Assembly: GCA_054661495.1 (NCBI GenBank)
Contig: BAAFSQ010000038.1
Span: 1 to 57,442 of the forward strand
Length of the DNA: 57,442 bases
Direction of reading: 5' to 3'
Source of the DNA: Zygophlyctis sp. KS116
Lineage: Eukaryota > Chytridiomycota
The position numbers and the translations under genes were made by a program. The notes under the pieces were generated by a model. It did not search any database, was not told the origin of the DNA, and saw nothing but the letters and a program-made list of their open reading frames with translations. Of this stretch, positions 24,801 to 36,067 are shown one piece after another (position 1 is the first letter of the stretch; every line of letters starts with the position of its first letter).

Positions 24801-27800
24801 TTTATGCTAAGAATTTGCTCCGAAAGAGTGGCACTATTATTCCGAAATGTTTGTACAAAATATCTACTGAAGGTCAACCTATCAGTTATAAACTAGCTGA
24901 TCCTGTGATGTATGATACAAATGCTGGTAGTGTTTTCTGTGGGCTCGCATTATCATACAGCGCTCTCGTGGAGGTTACAATAATTTTTTCACCGATCGTA
25001 TTTTTCCCTTCAAGCGCTTTGTTTGGTGAAATTATTCGTAATCCTTTCGATTATGGGATAAAGCAACTAACAGCTGTTCCTTCTATTCGTATTTTTGGTC
25101 CAGCCCCAAAAATGATATCTGCTGAATTGGATATTTCAACCTATTCGGTTAACGTAGGGTTTTCTTATCCTTTCGATATGGTTCAGACAATAGTCGATTC
25201 TGTTTCGAATTCAACAAAATACATCACACTTGGCTCTTCGACGTACTGTAACAAAGTTTTCAATGCTGCTCCATTTGGTATTTATGGATCTGGATTACTC
25301 TCTATAAAAGCGGAAGATTGCAAAGCCACAAAAGTAGGCAGTCGGACTCTAGTTTTAACTTTTTCAAGATCTTTTCTATTAGGGAACGGTCGATATGTAA
25401 TTCGCCCAGGAAACCGTTTGGTACAATTACCAAACTCCATAAAGTATTTTGGTGCATTTTTTTCAGAAATGTCTAACTCTAATATTAAAGTAACTGGTCC
25501 TTCTTTGGTCACTATTCCTTACATTTCAGGGACTATCGATGAAAAAGTCGGAATATGCAATAATTTACAGATTGATTTGCAATCTACAATGGCTAAAGCC
25601 GTGCTTCCTCTTAAAGAACTATCCATATCACTATCTCCAAAATCTGTAGGGCTCCTAAAAAGAAGTACAGCACCTTCCTCTAATGGTCAATCACCTTCAG
25701 TCCCTGCCGTTAACGCTGTAGCTGACCCATTGCCTTCAAGTAATGGTATTATTTCACCAACCGATAATTTAACTATTGATGATATAAATGTTGCGATTCA
25801 GAAACAAGCAGTACACATTATTGAAAATGGTGCTAAACCAGTCATTAGTATGCTAGCAAGTAAACTGAATGGGCTAGCTTTTGGATCTTATGATGTTCGC
25901 CTCACTGCCACAGACTTTCTTGGTGGAAAAAATGTCACTGTTCTATCATTCACCAGAACAAGCGATGTGATTCCAATACTTAGCGTATATGGTCCACCTG
26001 GAAATGCTCTTACCAATCAAGGAATTGTCATTTATTCAAAGGTTGAACAAGTAGATTCTTCAAACCCGAATTGTCTCATTCCTGGAAATTATCAATTTGA
26101 ATGGAAATTTTATGGAAAAACGAGCTCTAAAAAAATCCCATCAAGTAGTGTGTCCTCGCTCTCTATACCTCAATACTCATTGCTACCAAATGAAAAATAT
26201 TCTGTTTATGTTTCAGCAACCAGTGGATCCAAAAGTGTTTCCAAATGGTATAATTTTACAACTGCTTTAGACACTATTCAAGTTACCGCAGGATCAGCTC
26301 GCACTGTAGGTGTATCTCAGAGTTTAGTTTTGGAGCCAACAATCATTGATATCTCATACCGGCCAAATACTTTTACAAATTTTACATGTTTATGGACATG
26401 TTCATCAGCTTCCGGTATTTGCATGAATCTGAAAACGTCAAGTCCCATTGTTTTGACTTCCTGTAAATTAAATATCACTCGTAGTCTATCAATAGGGAAC
26501 TATGTTTTTGGTATCACAGTTACTAACGCAATTACAGGCGCTATTGGTGTATCGCGAAATGTATCGATTACAGTCCAGGGTACTTCATTACCTCTTTTTA
26601 CTGTCAATCCTTCCAAATTGATAACTTCAGCTCTAGATCCTGCCTTCCAAATAATCGTAAAAGTTGATAGCACTTCGGTTTCCTCGGTCAAAAATGTCCG
26701 GTATAATTGGCGCTCAGTGTCTGAATGCCTTTCAGGAGATTCATCCATTCCTGTTGACTTAACAAAAAGTGAAAATTTTGCAGTATTTCCCATTACTAAC
26801 ATTGTAAAATTTTCGCGAACTGGGCTGCAGGCAGGAGCCACATATTGTTTACAGGTTCAGATTGTTGATGGATCTATTCAAACCAATTATACTGAGGTGC
26901 AGTTCTCGGTCTTGAATAGACCATCTAATGGAGTTTGCGTTCCAAGTAGCTTTTCTGTTGCTGAATTTTCGACTCTGACCATATCATGCTCAGGCTGGAC
27001 CACAGATTTGCTCTCATATCCTCTTTTTTACAGTATCATGTTGAAAAAGTCAACCGAATCAATTTACCGTTTAGCTTCTTTAAATTCTCTAGATTCGTTT
27101 GTGGATTTGAAACTGGCAGAAGGTACTTATAATTTCAAAGTTTCTATAAATGATGCCTTTAAAGCTGTACCGGATGATTTTTCGATCCCAAGATTTAATA
27201 TTACTGTGCAAAGATCTACATCTTATGCAGCTGCGGTGGGCTTGGCACAATCACTTCTCACTTCTGGTAAAACCGATCTATTAAAAAATGGAGATGTATC
27301 AGGTTACATATCTACACTTTCTGCCATTGCGGAGATCGGATTTGGAAATATACTATCTGACGCTGGTGCTCAAAGTCTTCAAAAAGATTTTATTTCTAAT
27401 CTTGATTTCCTTACTGATTCTGGCTTCGTTGCATTAGATGATGAAGGAACCGCTATGATAGCCTCAAAATTAGGATCTGCGATAGGTGATCAATGTGCCA
27501 TCCCTGATTCAAACTCTGCTGCAGCATCAAATACTTTGTTCAAGCTCATGAACAAGGCAAAGATTAGTACGGCTAGCAATGGTGGCGGCTTGACTGCGAA
27601 CAGTTTGGATAGTTTAGTGGGATCTTTGGACAATTTACTATGTACCGCATCAGATAGCTCCTCGCATAGAGATGCTGTTTCCCAAAACTTGAATAGTTTT
27701 GTATTTAATGTTGCCCAAAGCGCCCTTGGAACTGCGGTTTGTGGGGAAGTAGCCTATTCTACTAGTAGGGATAGTTTTTCGATTTCAGCTGGTGTTGGAG

Positions 27801-28591
27801 TTGAAGATGCTTCTTCTTTCGGATCTTTTTCATTTCCAGTTTTAGATACTACGTCTTTGGCTCCTGGTGGTTGCCCTCCTTATGTTATGGGAACCAAAAA
27901 GTCAAACATATTCTCTAAATTGAACTCTGCCATTTCATTGAAAAGTAAGATTAACCAGATGTCTTTCTTGAAGGAATCCACATTTGAAAAAGCAAATCCT
28001 AGTTCAGCTGAAGTAGAATTTACAATCGATGTACAAAATGGTACCATTCCTATCTGCTCTTGGATCAAATATTCAGATTCAACAGATAATATCAAAGATG
28101 CATCTGTTTCAAGTGATGGCTGTAAAGTTAAGAGCACAGCTCAGAATGGAAATACACTAAGTGTTACTTGTCAATGTTCTCATTTGACTGATTTTGTTGT
28201 AGCAGCCAATCTCGTAATTTCTGGTGCACAACCAACGTCACCTGAAACCTCTCCAACCTCTCCAACCCCTCAAACTACGAATACTGCTGCCTCTTCAAGT
28301 TCTAGTTTGGGCGCTGGAGCTATCGCAGGAATAGTAATTGGATCTCTTTTATTGATTGGTCTGATTGTAGGCGGTGTCATACTACGCTCAAGACGCCGTC
28401 CCTCCCCATATAGAGTTCCAACAGTGAGTGGTGTAGAAAAGGGAGAAATGCCAGCACTGTCACCTACTCCAAAAAAGTCTCAGGAAGCTGGGGATTCTGA
28501 TGTAGAATCTGGGAAAGATGAAGCTCCAAAGGTAGAAAAACAGAAGAAGGAGAAAAAGCAGAAGAAAAAGAAGAAGAAATCACAAAAGTAG
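21815..28591 (+). CDS. Giant membrane glycosyltransferase with EGF, GT-B-like, GT2, REJ/PKD-like and GPS domains (copy 2)
   Basis: Six exons with introns of 28, 30, 29, 27 and 27 nt sum to 2211 residues. Layout as in copy 1: cytosolic N-terminus containing EKQPLL, a fit to the [DE]xxxL[LI] sorting signal; TM ~31-50; EGF-like module (CSSNG ... CLCDLGYTGKSCD); GT-B-like region (IALFVDAFGDINS); GT2 ~485-715 with the same catalytic motifs; long REJ/PKD-like ectodomain; GPS near 2074 (CQCSHLTDF, consensus HL-T cleavage); TM ~2119-2142; strongly basic Lys-rich tail. The ectodomain carries two linkers with RSTAPSSNG that copy 1 lacks. Outside the GT2 block the two proteins are only distantly alike, so this is an old duplication with a recent shared segment. 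Substrate unknown; surface or Golgi location is inferred. Confidence 0.85.
23403..24054 (+). repeat. 652-bp identical block, copy 2 (GT2 domain)
   Basis: Partner of 16663-17314. No mismatch was seen on comparing the two segments line by line, including third codon positions, although the flanking exons differ widely. Confidence 0.95.
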
Positions 28592-28600
28592 TTTTTTCAA

Positions 28601-29318
28601 TTAATAAAACTGCTGTCCTTGTATTCTTTGGGCTAGTTCCTTTGAGAGTTTATCCTTTGAAATTTGGTCCAAATCATAAACCTGGTATTAAATAATGATG
28701 ACATACCGATGTAATAAATCGAATGAGACTTTCTGGTGGCACTTCCAACTTTGACCTTTGGCCCCATGTATAGAGAGGAGATTCGAAATCTGGGGATGTT
28801 TCTTTTTCCAAGTAATTTTGCTTGACCATGACTCCTAGGTATGCACTTAAAGATGAAGCCGGAATGGATTCATCATTTAAATAAGTGTCATCAATATGAA
28901 GATCACTTAGAATACTTAACAGCGTATCGTGAGTTATAGAATGATTACTTCCAAAGATTATTACAAGAATAATCATATGCAAAACATCCCTTGGATCTGT
29001 CTTCAAGAGAGATTTATCTAAAAGCGTCGAAATCATTATCCATGTTTTCTTCTCAGTCACAGTCAATAATCGCATACTAAAGACCCGCTCCAAGTATTCA
29101 TTCGCCCTATTGAATATAACTGCAAAGGCCTTTGTATGACCACCAGCTATTCTAATGAGTAATTGACGGATACCTTTCTTTGTCAAGTCTTCTTTCCGTA
29201 TCAGCGCCTTTCTTGTGAGGCAAAAGAGTGCGAATCTCACCATTGATGAGACGGCTTTATCCATTTCAAATTCTGACATTGAATCAGCTGCTCTTACTGC
29301 CGCTGCGTCAGATTCCAT
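28601..29318 (-). CDS. SMC5-SMC6 complex subunit Nse3 (MAGE family)
   Basis: Two exons (25-nt intron inside GTATGTCATC...TACCAG) give 230 residues. The MAGE homology domain is recognisable: MVRFALFCLTRKALIRKEDL, ANEYLERVF (winged-helix A), LLMI-type segment HMIILVIIFGSNHSITHDTL, and YTWGQRSKLEV in the second winged helix. Nse3 pairs with the RING protein Nse1 and kleisin Nse4 in DNA repair and replication-fork support. It ends only 9 bp from the stop codon of the convergent glycosyltransferase gene, and its start is 14 bp from the LMBRD2-like gene end. Confidence 0.8.
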
Positions 29319-29332
29319 ATAATTTATTACTA

Positions 29333-31543
29333 TTAACGTAAACTAGCAAACGACCCTAACAATTGATTCTTTTTCCTCTTGTCCTTGTTAGAATATGTCG
29401 ATAAATGAGTGTCATCAGCTTCCGCCTTGTTATGCAAAGTAAGCGAATTCCCAGATCCAGGAGTTTTACCCTTGTATTTCTCTAATAGGCTGGCAGTTGT
29501 ATGGATAGATTTTCTATCATAATATGTATCTGTGCATTATTATTTTTAAGAATTACCTTCTCTAGATGGTTCATTATTGAAAGCTCTGGGGTTCCGGTTC
29601 ACTCGTCTTTCTTCCATTTTTCGAGCTTTAGATTTAGTTATCATTTATTACCTTGATCGATAATTGCTTTTCCTTCTTCCACATCTGGATGATCATTTGT
29701 AAGAACCGCATATTCCTTAAGCCGCAGCAAAACTAAAATTCGATTGTGAAGGTGGAACAGAAATATGAATGATATAATGAAAATAGAGTAAGGTAGCCAA
29801 TCATTATAACTGTCACCGAAAAGAGGTGTTAGTTTTACTGCTGGACCTAGGTACTTAAAGTCGATATTTTCAAAAGTACCTGAATAAATGTTGGGAATCC
29901 TGAATTAACTTTTTCGGCAGGAACATCTGCCAAATTTATCATGTTTAAGAAGTTATAACATAGGGGAAATGTTAGACGGCTATAAAATTACGAACGAATA
30001 ATTACCACAGGTATCCTCCAACAAATAGTAGTGTAGGTTCGTCTGTATGATGCTCTGGAACCATTTGATAGAAATCCAAAATTTTAATTTTAAAAAGAGT
30101 TGAATATGTACAGATACACATGTACAATATAAAAGCCATGGAAATCATCTAAACATTAAAGAAAAAAAAGCACTTCAACTACAAACGGGCTGTCAATATT
30201 TTGAATAATTAATCCAGGAATCGAAAGGGAAATTGAAGTAATTTGAAAAGTACTTTCTGACCAAACCAGAATTATTGATGCCATCGCACAAATGCTACCG
30301 AGAAAATATAAAAAAGTAGGTTTAATCCAAATATAATACCACCAATCTATATTTAAGCCAAAATAATAGTCATTACATGCTTTTGACTGATGCTCTTTAT
30401 ACTTTCCTTCTGGGATGACAAAAAATAGTGATTGTAACTTTCTTTAAAGTTAGAAATATTAAAGAAATATGTACCTCTCACTACTTTTTTCATTTTCGAT
30501 TAGATCCTGGAAAAAAAAGGCACGCTGTAATAGAAACTGAAATCTCCTAAAGTATTAAATCATAAATCATACGCCTTATCCCGTTCAAAAGCATATAGTG
30601 CTCGTTTAAGCTTTGCATTCAATACCACCAAATAATTTTGAGTAATAATAGCTGGGACATCTTCAGCATCTGAATCTGAAGCTGTTCTTTCTTGTAATGC
30701 TAAAGGACATTTTTCCAAAAGCTTGTCAATTATTTTCCTAAAATGTTCTTCTTCTAAAGGTATCCTTCTTGAAGCTATCGCCAATTGCCTTGCAACATCA
30801 TATAACTCTGCTTCTGAATCTACAGTAGCCTCTTTTAATTTTGGGACTTTTGTTTCTAAAAGTCTTAAATGACGCCTTGGAGTTGCAGTATTAAAAATTG
30901 ATCTGGGAACTTCTACAATCCCATATCCCAACATAAACATTACCAAGAAAAGTCCATAAGAATTAGCAGCAGCAACACCAACACCAATTAATGATTCTCT
31001 AAAATTAATTAGCCTTATTCCTAATTACGCTTTTATATGTGATACAACAACTGCATAAAATATAAATACAGCCCCAACAGCCCCTAGTATAGCATAAAAT
31101 ATTAAGTTTTCCCTTATTGATGCCCAAAGTCTTCTCCAAAAAGTAAATTCACCTGATCTAAAATTAACAATATCCAGTTAATACCTGGTATAGCTTGACA
31201 TGATTGGAATCACAAACCAAGTTAAATTAAAAGATGTCCAATACACTATTTCCCAAAATATCGTTAAAAATCCCGTTGGAACATAACCAAGTGGCTCCTC
31301 ACATTGAATATTACCAGCAACACATTTATCAAATCTTGACTTTTGAAATTAATAATACTAAATTACCGATGTCAGATCCAGCGGTAGAATAAAAATGATT
31401 GTAAAAGGAAATAACCAAGCAATGAAGCAAGTTATTTGAACATACCAAGGAAATGTTTTTCTATTTCCATAATATAGTAGAACATTAGTAGCTACAGTTG
31501 CAAGCAATGTAAGAATAATGCTGAATACAATATAGTTTGTCAT
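29333..31543 (-). CDS. LMBR1 domain-containing protein 2-like multi-pass membrane protein
   Basis: A gene of many short exons and introns. The N-terminus MTNYIVFSIILTLLATVATNV, the PLDLTS after TM2, WEIVYWTSFNLTWFVIPIMS, MLGYGIVEVPRSIFN and the WSESTF region follow LMBRD2 in order. The central cytosolic loop (30560-30880) has the expected helical, Glu/Lys-rich composition. The soluble C-terminal tail contains SKARKMEERRVNRNPRAF and ends LLGSFASLR. LMBRD2 proteins are conserved integral membrane proteins linked to receptor signalling and trafficking, with no enzyme activity. I did not fix each exon boundary, so the range is better supported than the exact splice chain. Confidence 0.75.
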
Positions 31544-31578
31544 GGAAAATATTGAATATCTTGACTGACGTAAGTTTG

Positions 31579-31615
31579 GGAATGTCCGATCGTTAAAATT
31601 GAGCGCCCGATCGTT
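31579..31615. promoter_or_regulatory. Paired CCGATCGTT boxes in a divergent promoter
   Basis: TGTCCGATCGTTAAAATTG and GCCCGATCGTTACTGA lie in the 114-bp gap between the divergent starts of the LMBRD2-like (31543) and Spo7-like (31658) genes. CCGATCG also occurs near 6813 and 13077, and TGTCCGA-type variants occur near 47977, 49390 and 57020. A shared binding site is possible; no known factor is assigned. Confidence 0.35.
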
Positions 31616-31657
31616 ACTGATTAGGAGTAGACCTGTGCATAGATTTGCGCAAGAGAT

Positions 31658-32086
31658 ATGTTGAATTTAGAAATGGAAAGAGATTTGTTGGCATTCGAGA
31701 ATAGAATTCAGGCAAACTTTAGAAAAAACAAGAAAATCTCTTCAAAATACAAAATCTATTTTTGGTCTAGTATATTACTATTGTTATATATTTGTTTTAC
31801 AATTGGATTCCTTGATATCTCTGCAACGTCAAGATCATGGCACATTTTCATTGGAATTTTAACTGTTTTCATTCTATTTCTTTTAGCATCTCTTGGTATT
31901 TTAGGATCAAGACTCTCGAGTTCAAGTACATTTACATCAAGAATGAACAATTCTCTTAAACCATTTCATCTAGGAATAGGATCTAATGGATCTCTAGAAT
32001 TTAAAAAAAGAATCCCAACAGCAATAATTCATAAATTTCAAGAATATAAGAAGAATGCATTGGAATCTGCAACTAAAGATTCATAA
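31658..32086 (+). CDS. Spo7/NEP1-R1-like regulatory subunit of the Nem1 lipin phosphatase
   Basis: Single exon, 142 residues. MERDLLAFENRIQANFRK matches the conserved N-terminal helix of Spo7/NEP1-R1. Two TM segments follow (~30-50 and ~60-85) with a short loop between them, then a cytosolic tail with the LVPRPR-like strand replaced by diverged sequence. In yeast and animals this protein holds the phosphatase Nem1/CTDNEP1 at the ER and nuclear envelope, where it dephosphorylates lipin and controls phospholipid versus storage-lipid synthesis. The size, two-TM topology and N-terminal motif support the call. Overall similarity is modest. Confidence 0.6.
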   Translation: MLNLEMERDLLAFENRIQANFRKNKKISSKYKIYFWSSILLLLYICFTIGFLDISATSRSWHIFIGILTVFILFLLASLGILGSRLSSSSTFTSRMNNSLKPFHLGIGSNGSLEFKKRIPTAIIHKFQEYKKNALESATKDS

Positions 32087-32632
32087 TGAAATTATTAATC
32101 AAATTCACAGCATCGGAATCTGTTGGAAGATAGTGTCTATTATTTATCAAGTTTTAAATTACCCTCCATCATGTATATATACCACTGGATTAATAAATGC
32201 CTGTGATAATTTGAAATTTTCATCAATTGGAACCCATTCATCTGTTTTTCCCATAATATGTAGAGATGGGATAGAAATATTTGACATGTTTTTCAAAGAT
32301 TCTGGAAATGGTAAGAATCCACTCACTACAATTATAAATTTTGGAGTTAAGATTGTAGACAATATTGCAGTAAATGTTGCACCTTGAGAAAATCCCAGAA
32401 TTCCATCAAATTCATTACTATTCCATACAGATTTAACAATATTAATTGATTCATCTAATCCATGATAAATTTCACGATCATCAGACGATTTCCACCAACA
32501 TTTACCATTTTCTAAATCTATCGGCCCATCAATAAAAACCAATTCTGATTTAATTTTAGATTTCAAGACTGCAATTCTTTTCCTAAATGTCACAGCAGAC
32601 TGAGAAAATCCATGTAAACATAATATTCTCAT
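32073..32632 (-). CDS. FSH1-family serine hydrolase
   Basis: Two exons (26-nt intron after HDGG) give 177 residues. The alpha/beta-hydrolase features are ILCLHGFSQS (oxyanion region), GILGFSQGA (nucleophile Ser in GxSxG), GKTDEWVP (catalytic Asp) and HDGG|HYLP across the intron (catalytic His). At 177 residues it is shorter than yeast Fsh1 but complete in its catalytic triad. Substrate unknown; probably a small ester or thioester. The last 14 bp of its coding region overlap the end of the Spo7-like coding region on the other strand. Confidence 0.9.
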
Positions 32633-32651
32633 TTTTTTAAATTAGAAAATA

Positions 32652-33239
32652 TTAAGAGATTATACAATTCTTGTCCGCTCTTCTTTTTTTATAAGCTTCT
32701 AAATATTTTAATTGTCTTGCATTGATTGCCCCTCTTCTCCTCTCCCTAATATAAATTACAGAATCTAAAGGAGCCATTCCTCCTTCAATTAATGCCATTG
32801 CAACAAGAACAGGAGCTCTTCCCAATCCTGCAACACAATGTACTCCGATTGTACTTGATTCAGAACTCTGAGTCGGTTTTTTATGGGTATGAAATATCTT
32901 ATCTATTAAAGAGAGCCAATCAGACACAATTTTAGCTGATGGAGCCTCACCATCTGTAAATGGCCAATCCTATATTTTAAGAAATTTTGTAGAGTACATG
33001 TACTGTAATTCCAATTTCTTCTAAACGACTCTTATCATAAGTTGGCTCACAGACTCTAACGACTTGAGAGACATTATGATTTAAAAGTTGCTAAAATTAA
33101 ATATTTAGATTACCTTTATATAAAAATCAATGTTTGCGTCTGATGGAGCATCAAATATTATAAATCTCAAGTTTTTGTATTCAATGAATGATGGTGGATT
33201 TACAGGCCGATTTGGGACATTTGATCTATTGGAATTCAT
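32652..33239 (-). CDS. PRL-type prenylated tyrosine phosphatase (PTP4A)
   Basis: Three exons with 23- and 34-nt introns give 176 residues. Conserved PRL features are FIIFDAPSDANI, VVRVCEPTYDKSRLEE, WPFTDGEAPS (general acid Asp in the WPFxDG loop), the active site HCVAGLGRAPVLVA (Cys and Arg of Cx5R, with Ala after Arg as in PRLs) and RRGAINARQLKYLE. The C-terminus CIIS is a CaaX farnesylation site after a basic stretch, so it should be membrane-attached. PRLs bind CNNM magnesium transporters. Its start codon lies 31 bp from the divergent glyoxalase II gene. Confidence 0.93.
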
Positions 33240-33270
33240 TTAAAACCCTGAATTTGACTGACGCAACTCA
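33240..33270. promoter_or_regulatory. 31-bp divergent promoter space
   Basis: Only 31 bp separate the ATG codons of the PRL phosphatase (minus) and glyoxalase II (plus). All start signals for both must sit in this gap or inside the coding regions. It includes TTTGACTGACGCAACTC. Confidence 0.6.
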
Positions 33271-34014
33271 ATGACGTTTGTTAAAGTTTTACCAGTTTTG
33301 AAGGATAATTATTCTTTTTTACTATGTGAGCCTAGTCTAAAACTGGTTTTTGCAATTGATCCTGTAGTACCAAATGCAATTATTGAAGGAATTAAAGATT
33401 TAGGATCTGATTGGACTTTGGGTGGAATATTAACTACTCATCATCATTGGGATCATTCAGGTGGAAATTTAGAATTACTGAAAGCATATCCTTGTCTTAC
33501 AGTCTATGGAGGAGATGAAAGAATTCCTGGACAAAATGAATTTCTAAATGAGAATTCAAGGATTAAATTTGGAAATTTACAAATTACTCCAATTTCTACA
33601 CCATGTCATACAAGTGGATCAATATCATATTTCTTAAATTCAAATCCTCCGCTCCTATTTACAGGTGATACTCTTTTTAAAGGTGGATGTGGGCGGTTTT
33701 TTGAAGGGAGTCCAAAGGATATGTATACTTCATTACAAAAATTAAAATCTCTTCCAGATGAAACTTTGGTATATCCTGGACATGAATATACACTTGGAAA
33801 TTTGAATTTTGCTAAAACAATTGATTCTAAAAATTCAATTTTATTACAAGAATTAGAAAATGCTTCAAGGACAAGAATTACAATTCCTTCAAGTATTAAA
33901 TTAGAAAAACAAATCAATCCATTTATGCGGGTAGATTTATTAAAAGAATCATTGGGATATTCTGATGGGATAGATGCAATCAAGAGAATTAGAGAATTAA
34001 AAGATTGTTTTTAG
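33271..34014 (+). CDS. Hydroxyacylglutathione hydrolase (glyoxalase II)
   Basis: Single exon, 247 residues, metallo-beta-lactamase fold. The dinuclear metal site is complete: THHHWDHSGG, the later His in TPCHTSGS, Asp in FTGDTLFKGGCGRF, and His in YPGHEYT. The last segment (INPFMRV) is the typical glyoxalase II C-terminus that binds glutathione. It hydrolyses S-lactoylglutathione to lactate and glutathione in methylglyoxal detoxification. No mitochondrial presequence is evident, so it is probably cytosolic. Confidence 0.95.
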   Translation: MTFVKVLPVLKDNYSFLLCEPSLKLVFAIDPVVPNAIIEGIKDLGSDWTLGGILTTHHHWDHSGGNLELLKAYPCLTVYGGDERIPGQNEFLNENSRIKFGNLQITPISTPCHTSGSISYFLNSNPPLLFTGDTLFKGGCGRFFEGSPKDMYTSLQKLKSLPDETLVYPGHEYTLGNLNFAKTIDSKNSILLQELENASRTRITIPSSIKLEKQINPFMRVDLLKESLGYSDGIDAIKRIRELKDCF

Positions 34015-34035
34015 GAGTCAGGCGACTTTTTAAAA

Positions 34036-36036
34036 ATGTTTGATACTTTGTCGTCGTTTCAAGTTGATAGACTGACATACATTCTTGAGAATGATAATCA
34101 GGAAAAGAGAGCTGCTTTTAAAGAGTTTATGAGAGACCCATTGTATATTCCTCGTTTTGATATTTCTTTACGGTACGAGAGAGAATTGGCTCTAGAAAGA
34201 CTCAAGAAAATAGCAGAAGCTGGTTATATTTCTGTATTGGATTTTGAGAAAAATCCTTTAAATATCTTTGCTGCTCATGAAGTTGCTGGGATGGCTGATG
34301 GTTCTTTTGCGACGAAAATGACTGTACAATTCAAGTATTTTATTAGAAATTGATTATAGTTTGTTTGGTGGAACTGTTATTAAATTAGGGAGTGAAAGAC
34401 ATCGAAAGTTGTTGTCGGGAATTGATGATATGAGTGCAATTGGTTGTTTTGCATTGACTGAATTGGGTTATGGGAATAATGCAGTGTACTTTTGGTGAAT
34501 TTAATTATAGGGAAATGGAAACAACTTCTGTTTATGATGCATCTACTAAAGAATGGATTATTCATACTCCTTCTGTTTTAGGACAGAAATACTGGATTAC
34601 AAATGGGGCTGTTCATGCTAAATGGGCGTGTGTTTTTGCTCAGACTTTGGTGAATGGTAAAGATGAAGGGATTCATGTTTTCTTGGTTAGAATACGTAAT
34701 GAAGATATGTCTGTTGCAAAAGGTGTGAGAATTGATGAAATGGGTTATAAAATGGGTTGTAATGGTGTTGATAATGGGAAATTATGGTTTGATCATGTCA
34801 GAATTCCTGCAGAATCTATACTTAATAAATATGCAGATATAAATCCTGATGGGACTTTTTCTTGCTCGATTAAACAAAGAAGAGCAAGATTTTTGGTTGT
34901 TGCAGATCAATTACTTGCTGGGAGACTTTGTATTGCTTCAATGTCATTAGGTGGAATCAAAAAGTGTTTGACAATTGCTTTTCATTATGCTTCTACTAGA
35001 AAGACTGTAGGTCCTACTGGTAAGTCTGATACTCCAATTCTTGTTTATCAACTTCAGCAAAATGTTCTAATTCCATTGTTGGCGAAAACAATTGTTTTGA
35101 ATTTTGGACTGAATTATATAAAGGATAGATGGGCTTCTTATCAGGAAAGTGAACATGGTGAGATTGTTCGTTTATGTTGCGCGATAAAGGTAATATTGAA
35201 ATACTCACAGAATAGCCTCTAATGGCTTGGCATTTTGAAAGAGTTGCTACTCTTTGTCGTGAACGTTGTGGGTAAGACTCTGTGTTAATCTTTAGTGGTC
35301 AAGGTTATTTAAGCTGTAATGAGTTGGGTCCTGCAATTGGATTTGCCCATGCTGGAATGACTGCAGAGGGTGATAATTCAGTAATTTTCCTTATTTAATA
35401 AAGATAGGTTTTGATGCAGAAAGTTGCAAAAGAGCTTTTGGCTGCAGTAGAGTCAAAACAGATTACATATCCTGTAATCGATGTTTTGACTGCATCGGCA
35501 TGGCCTATTAATGATATGGACACTTTAATGAAACTTGTTCGTCTCAGAGAAATTCTATTATTAAATCAGCTAGGAAAGAATATGAAAACAAAACTCGGTA
35601 AAGGAGCTACTATTTTCGATGTTTGGATGAAGGAAGAGTCTGATTTGATTCAAGCAACTTCAAAAGCGTACGGTTATCGAGTGTGTTTGGAGGGTATTTT
35701 GTCAGTCATTGCAAAAGAAGATGACAAAGGCATCAAGTATGTTTACTTTATTTATAAATTAGGAATATTTTATCTCAAATCGCCCATTTGTATGCTGTTT
35801 CTTTGGTGGTGGATGAGTCCTCGTGGTATCTTACCCAAGGCCTTATTTCGTTGGAAACCGGACGTCAGTTGCCTGATCTATATCGTGGACTTATTAAAGA
35901 GATGGTACCTCAATCTACTCATTTGGTTGAAGCCCTTGGAGTTAAGCCTTGGTTAGTTTTCGCACCTATTGGAAATGATTGGGCAAAGTATAACATTGAA
36001 GATAATCGCGGTGAATTAATCCGCGGAAAGCTCTAA
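34036..36036 (+). CDS. Peroxisomal acyl-CoA oxidase
   Basis: Seven exons with introns of 25, 25, 26, 24, 27 and 26 nt sum to 615 residues. Markers are [34 protein letters not shown] (FAD-binding block), [27 protein letters not shown] and RERCGGQGYL, which includes the segment near the catalytic Glu region, then AGMTAEGDN. It catalyses the first, H2O2-producing step of fatty acid beta-oxidation. The protein ends GKL, which is only a weak match to the peroxisomal PTS1 (SKL-type); no PTS2 is obvious. It faces the 3-hydroxyacyl-CoA dehydrogenase gene, which acts two steps later in the same pathway. The GACTTTTTAAAA box precedes the ATG. Confidence 0.95.
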
Positions 36037-36067
36037 AAACCCAAGTAATCAAAAGATTGATTTTCTT

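Noticed and set aside
28674-28700. Nse3 ending at the unspliced stop after HHYLIPGL
   Set aside because: Removing a 25-nt GTATGT...CCAG intron gives a longer, in-frame tail (VYDLDQISKDKL) ending at 28601.
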